A stretch of DNA of 64,000 nt from Erysipelotrichaceae bacterium NK3D112 (GCA_000701725.1 JNJQ01000014.1:1-64000), one strand, 5' to 3'; positions 37,771-47,724 are shown, counted from the first letter of the stretch. Notes: generated from the letters alone by a model not told the origin. Translations and numbers: made by a program.

Positions 37771-39303
37771 ATGGATAAAATACTTGTACTTGATTTTGGC
37801 GGTCAGTATGATCAGCTGATCGCGCGAAGGGTCAGGGAACTGCATGTTTACGCGGAGATCCGTTCCTGCCGGAAAATAACCCTCAATGAAATTGAAGAGA
37901 ATGGATATAAAGGCATTATCTTTACCGGCGGGCCGAACAGTGTGTATGATCCGGCTTCCCCGACATTTGACAAAGAGATTCTGGAACTTGGTGTTCCGGT
38001 TCTGGGCATTTGTTACGGGGCGCAGCTGATCGCATATCTCGCCGGCGGCAAGGTCGAAAGCGCAGCCAACTCCAGTGAATACGGCAAAACGACTGTTTAT
38101 GCGGAAAAGGATCCGCTGTTTGAACATACAAAAGAAAAAAGCATCTGCTGGATGTCGCATACAGACTACATTTCCGAACTGCCTTCCGGATTCAGAAGGA
38201 CAGCATATACGGATAAATGTCCCTGTGCCGCAATGTCGAACGAACAGAAAAAGATCTACGCGGTTCAGTTCCATCCGGAAGTGACGCATACAGAGATCGG
38301 GAAACAGATCTTTTCCAATTTTGTTTTCGCTGTCTGCGGATGTACTCCGGACTGGAACATGGATGATTTCATAGATCGTTCAGTGGAAAAATTCCGTGAT
38401 GAATTAAAAGGCAAAAAAGTCTTGCTCGCCTTGTCCGGCGGTGTGGATTCCTCGGTTACAGCAGTCCTTCTGCATAAAGCGATCGGTGAACGTCTGGTCT
38501 GTGTATTTGTGGATCACGGTCTCCTCAGGAAAGATGAAGGGGATTATGTGGAGAAAACATTTAAGGACAGATTCGGACTGAACCTGATCCGGGCAAATGT
38601 GCAGGAAGTTTTCCTGGCAAAACTGAAGGGTGTCACAGATCCTGAAAGCAAGAGAAAGATCATCGGGGAAGAGTTTATCCGTGTCTTTGAACAGGAAGCA
38701 GGGAAACTGGATAATGTTCAGGTACTGGCACAGGGAACCATCTATCCGGATGTTATTGAGAGCGGAAAAGGGGATTCGGCTGTAATCAAGTCTCATCACA
38801 ATGTAGGCGGTCTGCCGGAATCCATGTCATTTGAAAAGATCGTGGAACCGCTGCGGGATCTGTTCAAGGATGAAGTCCGGGAAGTTGGTGTTAAACTGGG
38901 CATACCTGCTGATCTCGTGTATCGTCAGCCATTCCCGGGACCGGGTCTTGGTGTCAGGATCATCGGTGAGATCACAGAAAAGAAACTGCATATTCTCAAA
39001 GAAGCTGATGCAATCTTCCGTGAAGAAATCAGAAAATCATTTCCCGGGAAAGAACCGGATCAGTATTTTGCGGTGTTGACAGATTCACGTTCTGTAGGTG
39101 TTATGGGGGATGCCAGAACATACGGTTATACCCTTGCGCTGAGGGCTGTAGATACAGATGACTTTATGACGGCGGAATGGACAAGACTATCCTATGAATG
39201 TCTGGCAGAGACCAGCCGCCGGATTACCAATGAAGTACAAGGTATATCCAGGGTGGTTTATGATATAACATCGAAACCTCCGGGCACAGTGGAGTGGGAA
39301 TAA
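37771..39303 (+). CDS. guaA: GMP synthase (glutamine-hydrolysing)
   Basis: 510 residues. Converts XMP to GMP using glutamine. The N-terminal class I amidotransferase has [10 protein letters not shown], the Cys nucleophile in LGICYGAQ and FHPEVTH. The PP-loop ATP pyrophosphatase has [11 protein letters not shown], and the C-terminal dimerisation domain ends [12 protein letters not shown], the canonical terminus. Third and last gene of the amidotransferase operon, 13 bases after glmS with CGGAGG. A hairpin terminator follows. Confidence 0.97.
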   Translation: MDKILVLDFGGQYDQLIARRVRELHVYAEIRSCRKITLNEIEENGYKGIIFTGGPNSVYDPASPTFDKEILELGVPVLGICYGAQLIAYLAGGKVESAANSSEYGKTTVYAEKDPLFEHTKEKSICWMSHTDYISELPSGFRRTAYTDKCPCAAMSNEQKKIYAVQFHPEVTHTEIGKQIFSNFVFAVCGCTPDWNMDDFIDRSVEKFRDELKGKKVLLALSGGVDSSVTAVLLHKAIGERLVCVFVDHGLLRKDEGDYVEKTFKDRFGLNLIRANVQEVFLAKLKGVTDPESKRKIIGEEFIRVFEQEAGKLDNVQVLAQGTIYPDVIESGKGDSAVIKSHHNVGGLPESMSFEKIVEPLRDLFKDEVREVGVKLGIPADLVYRQPFPGPGLGVRIIGEITEKKLHILKEADAIFREEIRKSFPGKEPDQYFAVLTDSRSVGVMGDARTYGYTLALRAVDTDDFMTAEWTRLSYECLAETSRRITNEVQGISRVVYDITSKPPGTVEWE

Positions 39304-39309
39304 GTCGAT

Positions 39310-39386
39310 CGGAAAAGTGCACTAAATATAATAAAACACGCTTGGAAAAGTGTGTTTTATTATTGGGAAGTCGCTTGGAAAAGTGT
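39310..39386 (+). repeat. Short direct repeats and terminator after guaA
   Basis: A 12-bp inverted repeat, ATAATAAAACAC (39328-39339) with GTGTTTTATTAT (39352-39363), is a likely bidirectional terminator. Overlapping it, the phrase (C/A)T(T/C)GGAAAAGTG occurs three times within 77 bases (near 39307, 39341 and 39374). The repeats look like recombination scars at the edge of the amidotransferase operon. Confidence 0.55.
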
Positions 39387-39404
39387 AAAATCATAGTATG
39401 TTCA

Positions 39405-39450
39405 AAAGAAAAAGGGATCGCTTCCGGTTAAACCGGATTTGCGGTCCCTT
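39405..39450 (-). terminator. Terminator of the GH43 gene
   Basis: On the minus strand AAGGGACCGC...GCGATCCCTT, with an inner CCGGTTTAACCGG stem (39412-39450), is followed by T runs. Confidence 0.8.
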
Positions 39451-39466
39451 CTTTAAAACAGAGTAT

Positions 39467-41224
39467 TCAGCGGGCTGTCATCGATGGCAGTCTGAAGACT
39501 TTTCCGGCGGTGATCCCGCCTTCCCCAAAGGCATCCACAGCGGCGCAGTATTCCTGATCAGCCGCCAGCATTGTAAGCAATACTTCCGTCTGCCCGTAAA
39601 CCATGTGGCTTGAATAAAGTTTGTCCGGAGCGGTTCCGTAGCGGACATTGTAGCCGATGGCACGCTCTGAAGACTTCCATTTAAGTGCGGCTGTCATCGG
39701 ATCGCTGCGAAGTGATGTGAGCGCAGTAACCTTTTCCGGCTTTTCTGAATATCCGGTACCGAAAACACGGAGTCCCGACAGAGCGAACGGCTCATCATAG
39801 GGAAGTTTTTCTGCGGTTATGCGGATATAGCGCATCTTCATGCCGTCTGTTTCGACATAATCATGAGGAAGGTTTGTTTCCGCATTCCTTTTATCTGCGA
39901 TGACAAACCATGTTTTTCCGTCAGTGCTTCCCTCCATCAGCCAGCGGGTACGCATGTCCGGATCCGGATCAATATAGCGGTTGGAAGTATAGACATTGGA
40001 ACGCAGGGATTTATCGACGTCCAGCATCGGCACATTCACATCCGCGAAGTTGATCTGGATGAAGTATACCGGGTACTCTTCTTCAAGATCGAGGCAATAC
40101 CATTCACCGGCGCTTCCTTCTGCACACCAGCATGTGCGGATGTCTTCATTGAGCGCCAGTTCAGCGCCATGTCCTTCTTTTGAGGAGGAAACCTCCGCAG
40201 ATTTCTGATATGACAGCAGCATCCACTTCGGCGTGATCTGCATGGGATCGAATTTTCCTTCGGGAATTTCCAGCGGGTAATCCGCGAAATTCTAGTTGCA
40301 GAAGAGGATTCCGTCTTTGTCAAATCCTGCCGGGAAAAGACCCAGACGCCTTTCAAAGTTGGCGTTCACAGAGATCCGCATGGTGGAAGCGTGCCAGAGA
40401 TTGCCGTATTGATCTTCGATTGTTGATCCATGGCCGGCGCCTGTAATGAACCCTCCGGGCTTTGATGAGAAGGGATTATGTGTCTGCGCTTCGAACGGAC
40501 CGAGCGGACTGTCCCCGGTGTAAACACCATCGCAGTAAGTGGCAAATTCCGTTCCCGGGGCAGCGTACTGCAGATAATACCTGCCGCTGTGCTTTGTCAT
40601 AAATGCCCCTTCGATAAAAGGCTTTGAATCGGAGCCGGAAATCTTCATTGCCAGATGATAAAGCCGCATTGAGAGTGCTTCTTTTCCTTTTTCTTTCGGT
40701 TTTCCCGGATAATCCGGTCTTTCCCAGCCGAATTTTTCCGGATGACCGGAAATCAGTTCTTTCCTGTCTGAGGCAGGTGTCATTGTTTCAGGATCGAATT
40801 CCTGTCCATAGATCGGCTTTTTATTGTCACAGCCCCAGTAGAAATACACCCGTCCGTCATCGTCCTGGAATGTATCGGGATCCCAGAAAGGAAACGGCTC
40901 ACTGAGCTTTTCGAACTGATCGCTCAGCGGATCTTTTGTACGGTAGATTTCACTGGGACCGCGGTCTGATGAGGAAAAGATCAGCCAGTCATTTACCTGC
41001 CGGACATCCGGTGCGTACCGGAACGGCGTCAGGCTGCGGTTTTCGTGCCACTGCCAGTGAAGCATGTCGTCAGAATAATAGAAACCTCCGGACATGGACG
41101 CAAACAGGTAGTAGCTGCCTTTGAAATAAACAAGCGTGGGGTCCGCGGCCTCCCGGGAAGCCTGCTTGTTGTAATGCTGGAACTGATAGGGAATATTCAG
41201 TGGGTTGCATAAGATTCGCTGCAT
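39467..41224 (-). pseudogene. GH43-type glycosidase with F5/8 and Fn3-like domains, interrupted by an in-frame TAG
   Basis: One continuous reading frame of 585 codons broken only by a TAG at 40292-40294. Upstream of it (about 310 residues) is a GH43 five-bladed propeller with the Asp/Asp/Glu set in ADPTLVYFKG, WDPDTFQDDDG and IEGAFMTK. Downstream come LEIPEGKFDP, a discoidin-like carbohydrate module (about residues 340-490) and an Fn3-like end. There is no signal peptide, so it is an intracellular beta-xylosidase or arabinosidase type. The sequence after TAG is intact, so the mutation is recent, or is read through, or is a sequencing error. The start lies 28 bases inside the AraC gene. Confidence 0.78.
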
Positions 41225-42429
41225 AATAATCCATCCTTTCGGTATTGGCTGGGCGAAACGCCGTAGTGTCTGCGGAAATTGTCAGTGAAATAGCTTTGTG
41301 AGCAGAATTGCATACGGATCGCGATCTGCTGGATATCCAGATCTGTGGAACGCAGCAGGATGGCGGCTTTTTCAAGCCTTTTCTGACGCAGATAGCCGGC
41401 GACGCTCATTCCGGTTTCACGTTTGAATTTTTTGGAAAAGTAGTATTCGGTATATCCCGCATACGCAGCCAGGGAAGCAATGCTCAGCTCATCTTCCAGA
41501 TGGCGTTCCATATAACTGCATGCGGATTCAATTGTCTTTGAAAGCTGCTGCGTGCGCACCGCATGAACTCTTCTGACAAAATCCTGATGCATTGTCTGGG
41601 AAATGCCGGTCAGTTCGGAGAGGGATCCTGCTTTTTCAACACTCTGGAAATACATATCGCACAGCGTGTATGCTGTCTCGGGACTAAGCCCGCCCTCGAT
41701 CGCCGCGCGTGAAAACAGTGTCGCGCATACCTGCACACTGTTTTTCATCTGCCGCAGAGTGTCGCCCGTTTCAGCCAGCTGGCCGATACTGCCGGTCACA
41801 GCGATCCGGTCAATATGTCTGATCAGTTCCAGATCTCCTTCCCGTACCATTCTGAGCATTTCCTGCTCAGCCAGATAAGTGCCGTGTGTATCGTTTGCCG
41901 GCTGCTCCTGAGAACTGCCTGTTTCTGAAGAACTGTCACTGAAAAAACGGAGATCGGACTGCCGGATCTTTTCTTCGGTGATCAGATAATGCAGCATCAG
42001 CGCATATTCCTGAATTCTTCCCCAGCTGAGCACAGGAAGCCTGCTGATCAGGTTTTCCGCTTTCTGCCGCAATGTGAAGGTTGCCCCGGCTTCCGTCAGA
42101 CCGGCGCTGACTGCGCGGGCGGAAATATCATCCATAAAGAACGGTCCGAGGACATGGATCAGTTTTAAAGAACCGCCTTCGTATTCAGGGCACAGCAGCC
42201 ACATCATACTGAATCTGCTGGTGAAGAGGACAGGCGTCGTGCCGGACGAAACTTCTTCAAGAAGATTCGCGTCAGGCAATGATATGAACAGCAGCTCTTC
42301 TGCTGTCCGTTCCTCTTCTGTCTCGTTTCCGAGCCGGAAAAAGTCATGATCATAAGTGCATAGCAGCAGCTGATGACATGTGGATATCATCTCCTTAAAG
42401 AGGTTCAGCTTTTCTTCCGTCTTTTCCAT
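41197..42429 (-). CDS. AraC-family regulator
   Basis: 410 residues from the ATG behind GGGAGG; an in-frame ATG six codons earlier lacks a ribosome-binding site. The long N-terminal part (about 1-290) has no cupin that I can recognise. The C-terminal AraC domain (about 305-402) reads DELSIASLAAYAGYTEYYFSKKFKRETG, then FCSQSYFTDNFRRHYGVSPSQYR. It overlaps the GH43 gene downstream by 28 bases and is divergent from the symporter-GH1 operon, so it probably controls both. Confidence 0.85.
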   Translation of the reverse strand: MEKTEEKLNLFKEMISTCHQLLLCTYDHDFFRLGNETEEERTAEELLFISLPDANLLEEVSSGTTPVLFTSRFSMMWLLCPEYEGGSLKLIHVLGPFFMDDISARAVSAGLTEAGATFTLRQKAENLISRLPVLSWGRIQEYALMLHYLITEEKIRQSDLRFFSDSSSETGSSQEQPANDTHGTYLAEQEMLRMVREGDLELIRHIDRIAVTGSIGQLAETGDTLRQMKNSVQVCATLFSRAAIEGGLSPETAYTLCDMYFQSVEKAGSLSELTGISQTMHQDFVRRVHAVRTQQLSKTIESACSYMERHLEDELSIASLAAYAGYTEYYFSKKFKRETGMSVAGYLRQKRLEKAAILLRSTDLDIQQIAIRMQFCSQSYFTDNFRRHYGVSPSQYRKDGLLCSESYATH

Positions 42430-42487
42430 TGATTTTCTGCCTCCCATCCATAGCTTACCGGCATCAGAATAATTTCGCTGTCGTAAA

Positions 42488-42590
42488 TTAGATTTAAATT
42501 CATCAAATTGGCTAATATAAGAAACTAAATCTAAAATGCTGAAATTGGAACGAATATATTATATCTGAGAACTGCCGCCGTTGCTATACT
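42488..42590 (+). promoter_or_regulatory. Activator-type promoter with inverted half-sites
   Basis: TTAGATTTA (42488-42496) and TAAATCTAA (42526-42534) are perfect inverted copies 29 bases apart. TATACT (42585-42590) lies downstream with a poor -35 (TATCTG, 42562-42567), which suggests dependence on an activator such as the divergent AraC protein. Confidence 0.5.
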
Positions 42591-42623
42591 GAGCCTGCTT
42601 ACATGGAAATAGGAGGCAATCAA

Positions 42624-43784
42624 ATGAACAATTCTGACAAAGTCGGATTCCGTGAAATTTTCGGAACCGCAGCCATGGGCCTGACCGACGGACTGGCGGC
42701 AGCCTTAATGACTTCATTCTTTCTGCAGTATCTGACCGATTATGCCGGGCTGGGTGCTTTCGGGGCGGTTGTAGGCTCGAGTGTTCTTCTGTTCTCACGG
42801 ATATTTGATGCAGTGAATGATCCGATCGAAGGGTGGATCATGGACCGTGCAAAAGTGGGAAAACATGGCAAATACAAACCATTTATCATTCTTTCCATTC
42901 TCACTGCCTTCGTCGGCGTCACCGCGCTGTTCTTCATTCCCGAAGGAATCAGCCCCGCACTCGCGGTTGTCTGGGTCATCTTCTTCTATCTTCTCTATGA
43001 TATGGGTTCCTCATTCTATGCGCCTAACCTGATCTTCAGAACCCTGACGCTTGATCAGAATGAGCGCGGAAAGCTGCTGATCGCTCCCCGTATTGTTTCG
43101 ATGATGACCGGCATGGTGACAGCGGTGCTGATCGCTATGGTGACGGGCGTAAACAAATCCATCAACAATATGCATACTTCCTTCGGTCTGACCGTAGGCG
43201 GCCTTCTGCTCGTAACAACAGTCATTTCGCTGATCGGCATCTCGCTGGTAAAGGAACGTCATCATGCCGAACGGGATGAAGATGAAAAAGTCAGAATCAC
43301 GGATATTTTCAAACTTCTCAAAGAAAACAAAGCGCTTCGCGTCAATGTGAGCGCGGCCCTGTTCTCCGGCTTCATCTGGACATTCCTGTTTGCGACAATG
43401 CTGTATTACATCAAGTGGGGACTGTGCGCGGATCTCACGACCGGCGCGGTGGACAACGCGAAATATGCGCTTTACTCCGGTATTTCCTCCATGCTGATGT
43501 TTGTTCCGCTGGTCGGCGGCACATTGATCGCGGCACCGATTATGAAGAAAATAGGTGATCCGATGAAATTTATACGAATCCTTCTGCTCTGCCAGGCAAT
43601 CCCCTGCGGCGTGGTGTTCCTGCTTCAGGTTCTCGGTATTCTTCAGAAAATGCCGTGGCTGTTCCTTGTCTGCGCGGCTGTCACAACCACCGCGGTCGGC
43701 ATGGGCTATATTCCCGGCTCAACCGTTGATATTGAGATTATGGATTATGAAATCTATAAGAACGGCAAAGACCGTTCCGGTCTC
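42624..43784 (+). pseudogene. Sugar:cation symporter (GPH/MelB type), 5' part, split by an IS
   Basis: The first 387 codons of a glycoside-pentoside-hexuronide symporter, starting at an ATG behind TAGGAGG. Typical features are TDGLAAALMTSFFLQYLTDY, the Asp-rich FDAVNDPIEGWIMDRA and repeated membrane segments. The frame continues at 45492 after the inserted element: GKDRSGL here joins CNAVNRFLSKAQG there without a gap, giving 483 residues. As it stands the protein would read about 32 element-encoded residues and stop at 43880, losing the last two or three membrane segments. Confidence 0.88.
43768..43784 (+). repeat. Target-site duplication, left copy
   Basis: AAGACCGTTCCGGTCTC, 17 bp, is repeated exactly at 45475-45491 on the other side of the element. 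It contains a small hairpin GACCG-TTC-CGGTC. Confidence 0.9.
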
Positions 43785-45474
43785 CAGATTGTTGACAAAG
43801 TGACTTCTAACGTAAAAATTAGAAGTCACTTTTCATTTTTTAACTCAGAACGTGGAGTGATAGTAGTCGTTCTCACCTGATTATCACCTTTTATGTGCTG
43901 ATTCACGTAAAAAAATAAGACTCATCCGAGCCATTTTGCCATCTTTTTCAAATTGTGACAGCCGAAAATGATCAGCGCCTGGTGCTGATTCTTTTTCAGT
44001 CCTCTTAGCCGTGTATATCGCAGTCCATGATTCTCTTTTGACATAGCAAACACACGCTCTATTGTCTCTTTTCGCTGCGGATATATTTCCTTCCACTCCG
44101 GTGTGTGCCGGATCCGCTCGCATTGATCCAGATAATCTGCCCACACATGCCGTGTCACTGTTTTCTGGTGATTCCTGCTGTTTGTACATTTGCCAAGCAT
44201 TGGACAGTTTTTGCATTTCTCCGGATCGCTTTTGTATTCCATGTAGCCTTTCCGGTTGGTTGTTGTGTACTTCAGAACTTCACCCTGCGGACATCTGTAT
44301 TCATTTTTGTCATGGTTATATGTGTATTCATATTTTCTGAAGAAGCCCGCTTTCGTCATTGGTCTTTTATATGGCAGATAAGGTACTTGACCATTCTCTA
44401 TGATTTCTCTGGCTATTGCCGGTGTCTTGTATCCTGAATCAAGACAAACATTCTTAATTGAGCTGCCAAACTGTTCACACACCTGTTCATATGCGCCATA
44501 GAAGCTGATACTATCATGGACATTTCCGGGTACTGTACACGTCGCCAGCACAAATCCGTTCTTTTCACATATTGTCTGCAGACAATATGCGAAACACTCT
44601 TCGTGTTCACCTTTATGAAAATTGCCTGATTCAGGATCGGTCAGACTTTGCTTGACTGTCTTTGTGTCGATCCGCTCTTTCACTTCGCCGGTTTCTTCAT
44701 CATAGTCATATTCGGTTCTGCGCAATGAATCAAATTCTTTCTGCCCGTTATGTCTGCGCACTTCATTGATCTCATCGAGCAGATCATCCTCAAACTTCTT
44801 TTTTGTCAGTTCAACTTCCTCAGATATGCTTTTTCTTTTATTAGCACTTGCTTTCATATGTGTGGAATCACCGAATACTGTCTCTGTATTAATGAATCCA
44901 TGTCTGATTGCCTGCTCAAGTATCTTCTTGAAGATCACATCAAATATGTCACTGTCTTTATATCTGCGAATATAGTTCTGCGACCACGTTGAATAATTGG
45001 GAACAGGTTCATATATTCCAATTCCTAGAAACCACCTGTAGGCCAGATTCACTTCAATTTCCCGGCATGTACGGCGCATGGAATTGATCCCAAAAGTGTA
45101 ATTGATCATTATCATCTTAAACAAAATCACAGGATCAATACTTGGTCTTCCAAAATCGCTGTAAAGATGCTTGACTTCCGGGTAAATGAATTCCCAGTTG
45201 ACTGCTCTTTCCAGACGTCTGACCTCATGATCCTGCGGTACAATATCTTCAATTGTGCACAAAATAAAACAATCATTCTTTCTGTTTGAACGATTACTCA
45301 TTGCCATAATAATTTCCTCCGTACACCTACCATAATTATACCATGCATGCATGTCCACTTTTACAAAATAAAAGCAGAGAACGCTGCCAAATTTGGGTGT
45401 ACGGAGTCGTTCTCTGCTTATTCATTCTAGCATGTCGGCACAGTTTTTACTATTTCTACTTTGTCAACAAGCTG
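43785..45474 (-). mobile_element. IS1182-like insertion sequence, 1690 bp
   Basis: Terminal inverted repeats CAG(A/C)TTGTTGACAAAGT at 43785-43801 and 45458-45474, with one transposase gene on the minus strand. Inside each end is a strong hairpin. AAGTGACTTCTAA/TTAGAAGTCACTT (43798-43831) stops plus-strand reading into the element, and AAGCAGAGAACG/CGTTCTCTGCTT (near 45370-45420) precedes the transposase. It is inserted in the symporter gene within the 17-bp duplication. A 112-bp relative lies at 60830. Confidence 0.9.
43922..45307 (-). CDS. IS1182-family DDE transposase
   Basis: 461 residues from ATG 45307, which has GGAGG nine bases ahead and TATAAT at 45335-45340 on the minus strand. A frame-extension start at 45358 lies on the promoter and is rejected. 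The N-terminal region includes FGRPSIDPVILFKMIMI and ETVFGDSTHMKASANKRK with a catalytic Asp. The middle has NVCLDSGYKTP with the second Asp, and Glu is in QRKETIERVFAMSKENHGLRYTRLRG. A Cys4 cluster (CPQGE, CKNCPMLGKC) is typical. It appears intact. Confidence 0.92.
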   Translation of the reverse strand: MAMSNRSNRKNDCFILCTIEDIVPQDHEVRRLERAVNWEFIYPEVKHLYSDFGRPSIDPVILFKMIMINYTFGINSMRRTCREIEVNLAYRWFLGIGIYEPVPNYSTWSQNYIRRYKDSDIFDVIFKKILEQAIRHGFINTETVFGDSTHMKASANKRKSISEEVELTKKKFEDDLLDEINEVRRHNGQKEFDSLRRTEYDYDEETGEVKERIDTKTVKQSLTDPESGNFHKGEHEECFAYCLQTICEKNGFVLATCTVPGNVHDSISFYGAYEQVCEQFGSSIKNVCLDSGYKTPAIAREIIENGQVPYLPYKRPMTKAGFFRKYEYTYNHDKNEYRCPQGEVLKYTTTNRKGYMEYKSDPEKCKNCPMLGKCTNSRNHQKTVTRHVWADYLDQCERIRHTPEWKEIYPQRKETIERVFAMSKENHGLRYTRLRGLKKNQHQALIIFGCHNLKKMAKWLG

Positions 45475-45491
45475 AAGACCGTTCCGGTCTC
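45475..45491 (+). repeat. Target-site duplication, right copy
   Basis: Exact copy of the 17 bp at 43768-43784. The symporter frame resumes at 45492. Confidence 0.9.
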
Positions 45492-45782
45492 TGCAATGCG
45501 GTTAACCGTTTCCTTTCCAAAGCACAGGGAGCGGTCGGCGCCAGTGTTGTCGGATTTATGCTGGCAGGGATCGGCTACGTTGTTGATTCCGAAACCGGTG
45601 ACTTTGCCGGAGATCTTGCCAAAATGCCGGTCATGCTCAACTGGTTTGTTGTCATCATGGGACTGATTCCCTTCATCCTTGGAATGATCGCGTGGTTCAT
45701 TGAACGCAGATATCCGATTGACAACGTACTGCGCGCGGAAATGCGTGATGCGCTGAACAAAGCTGAAAAAACAGAGGAGTAA
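45492..45782 (+). pseudogene. Sugar:cation symporter, 3' part
   Basis: 96 codons in the frame that continues the 5' part exactly: CNAVNRFLSKAQGAVGASVVGFM, two further membrane segments (WFVVIMGLIPFILGMIAWFI) and the tail ALNKAEKTEE. It has no ribosome-binding site of its own. It ends 8 bases before the GH1 gene, so the original unit was symporter-GH1. Precise loss of the element and one duplicate copy would restore the gene. Confidence 0.88.
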
Positions 45783-45790
45783 AAAAGATT

Positions 45791-47089
45791 ATGAGCTTTC
45801 CGAAAGATTTCTTATGGGGCGCAGCGAGCGCCGCGGCACAGATTGAAGGTGCCTGGGATGAGGACGGCAAATGCCCGAGCATCTGGGATGTCGCCGGGGA
45901 TCATATTGAAAACGGCCAGACCTGTCACACTGCCTGTGATCACTACCATCGTTATAAAGAAGACGTTGCCCTGATGAAAGAACTGGGACTGAAGAGCTAC
46001 CGCTTTTCAATCTCATGGGGAAGGATCATACCCGAAAAAGGAAGGATCAATCCCAAAGGTATTGAATTCTACAGAAATCTGATCAGTGAACTCAGGGCAG
46101 CCGGGATTGAACCGCTTGTGACTCTGTACCATTGGGATCTGCCGCTGTGGGTCCATGAAGAAGGCGGCTGGCCTGATCCGAAGATCATTGATTACTATCT
46201 TGAGTATGTCAGAGCTGCTGTTGACGCATTTTCTGATCAGGTTCAGTACTGGATGACATTCAATGAACCTTCGGTATTTATCATGCTGTCGTATGCCGTA
46301 GGCACCTTCGCGCCGTTCCAGAAGGATATAGAGGCATGCATGGAGGCGTTAAGGAATATGCTGCTGGCCCATGGCAAAGCGGTCAGGCTGATCCGTGAGA
46401 CCGCCAGAACAAAGCCTGTCATCGGCCTGGCAATGGCAGCCACCACGTATATCCCTGACAGTGAGGATGAGGAAGGCCTGAAAGACGCTGCTGAAAAATC
46501 ATTCCTCTCCCAGGTCGGCGAAGGCAGCAACTCCTTATATATGGATCTGATCGCGCTCGGCAAGGCAAGCCCGATTCTTTCGCAGAAACTCAGCGAAGAG
46601 GATCTGAAGATCATTTCCGAACCGATGGATTTTGTCGGCGTGAATGTCTACCAGCCCTCAAATCCTCTGCTCAATAAAGAAGGTTATGATACAGAAAAGC
46701 TTCCGAAAACGATGCTGGACTGGGTGATTGACGGCCGCTGCCTGTACTGGACGATCCGTCAGTACTGGGAACGGTATCATCTGCCTGTCATGGTAACGGA
46801 AAACGGAATGGCCAACCCCGATGAAGTGGGAGCGGATGGATGCGTGCATGATGAAATCCGCAGAACGTTCCTGCATGATTTCCTGCAGGGAGTCAGCCGG
46901 GCCGTTGATGAGGGAATTCCGGTGCTCGGTTACCAGCATTGGAGCATTATGGATATCTTTGAGTGGTGCAGCGGCTACGGTCCCCGTTTCGGCTTGATTC
47001 ATATCGATTATGAAACACAGAAGAGAACGATCAAGGACTCTGCCCGTTATTATGCAGAAATTATCCGTACAAACGGTGAAGCGCTCTGA
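45791..47089 (+). CDS. GH1 beta-glucosidase
   Basis: 432 residues. Hydrolyses beta-glucosides or related beta-glycosides in the cytoplasm. Starts SFPKDFLWGAASAAAQIEGAWDEDGK. The acid/base Glu is in YWMTFNEPSVF (near 157), the nucleophile in VMVTENGMA (near 337), and the substrate Trp in GYQHWSIMD. There is no phospho-glucosidase signature that I can pick out, and the partner transporter is a symporter rather than a PTS, so free disaccharides are more likely substrates. The split symporter upstream means the element may reduce its transcription. Confidence 0.93.
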   Translation: MSFPKDFLWGAASAAAQIEGAWDEDGKCPSIWDVAGDHIENGQTCHTACDHYHRYKEDVALMKELGLKSYRFSISWGRIIPEKGRINPKGIEFYRNLISELRAAGIEPLVTLYHWDLPLWVHEEGGWPDPKIIDYYLEYVRAAVDAFSDQVQYWMTFNEPSVFIMLSYAVGTFAPFQKDIEACMEALRNMLLAHGKAVRLIRETARTKPVIGLAMAATTYIPDSEDEEGLKDAAEKSFLSQVGEGSNSLYMDLIALGKASPILSQKLSEEDLKIISEPMDFVGVNVYQPSNPLLNKEGYDTEKLPKTMLDWVIDGRCLYWTIRQYWERYHLPVMVTENGMANPDEVGADGCVHDEIRRTFLHDFLQGVSRAVDEGIPVLGYQHWSIMDIFEWCSGYGPRFGLIHIDYETQKRTIKDSARYYAEIIRTNGEAL

Positions 47090-47108
47090 GCGTACAGTCT
47101 GAAAAGAA

Positions 47109-47612
47109 ATGAAAGGGAATGTCCGCAGACTGAAAATGATTCTGGTTCTGAGAAAACTCGGTTTTTCGGTTTCCGAGATTGAGGATCAGTTTGAGAACAG
47201 AGCCGGCTTTGAGGAATTGCTGAATGAGCGGATCGAAACACTTGAACAGCAGAAACAGGAAGTCCAGGGAGCCATTGCGCTCTGCAGGGAAATGAAGAAT
47301 GCTTCGGTCCGCATGGAAACATTCGATGCGGATGATTACTGGCGGAAGATCCGTGAAAAGGAAACGGCCGGTTATTCATTTTTCGATATTGTTTCAGCTG
47401 AAATGCAGAATGTTATGTACAAAGCAGCATCGCAGATTGAGTATTCTCCCGGACACGGACCAAGAACACCGGATCTCATTTTCAATCCGATGCGCAAGAC
47501 AACAGACAGGATCAATGCTTTCTGGCAAAAGCATTCCGTCATTCAGCTGGTTCTGGTTGTGATCATACTTGCGCTCAGTCTGGCGTTTGTGATCTTTCTG
47601 GGAAACATGTAA
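47109..47612 (+). CDS. MerR-like protein lacking the DNA-reading helix, with a C-terminal membrane segment
   Basis: 167 residues. It opens with RRLKMILVLRKLGFSVSEIEDQF, which in MerR proteins is the second half of the winged-helix domain; the helix-turn-helix start (usually about 40 residues) is missing. A coiled coil follows (about 30-65) and a single membrane segment ends the protein (about 143-164). Such membrane-tailed MerR-like proteins exist, but here the DNA-binding head is gone, so this is a truncated gene or an anti-regulator. It lies 19 bases after the GH1 gene with a poor ribosome-binding site. Confidence 0.55.
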   Translation: MKGNVRRLKMILVLRKLGFSVSEIEDQFENRAGFEELLNERIETLEQQKQEVQGAIALCREMKNASVRMETFDADDYWRKIREKETAGYSFFDIVSAEMQNVMYKAASQIEYSPGHGPRTPDLIFNPMRKTTDRINAFWQKHSVIQLVLVVIILALSLAFVIFLGNM

Positions 47613-47652
47613 GGCAGATCATCTGATCCGCTTCTGAAATGCAGTGAATATG

Positions 47653-47704
47653 AAAAAAGGATTGGAGAACCGGGAACTTCCGGATATCTCTCAATCCTTT
47701 TTTT
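47653..47704. terminator. Bidirectional terminator
   Basis: AAAAAAGGATTG (from 47653) pairs with CAATCCTTTTTTT (to 47704), with an inner CCGGgaacttCCGG hairpin. It lies between the truncated MerR gene and the convergent permease. Confidence 0.85.
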
Positions 47705-47724
47705 GTATAGATATTGCTGAATGA

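Noticed and set aside
39310-39386. CRISPR-like array after guaA
   Set aside because: Only three short, irregular repeats without unique spacers of constant length; better read as a terminator with small duplications.
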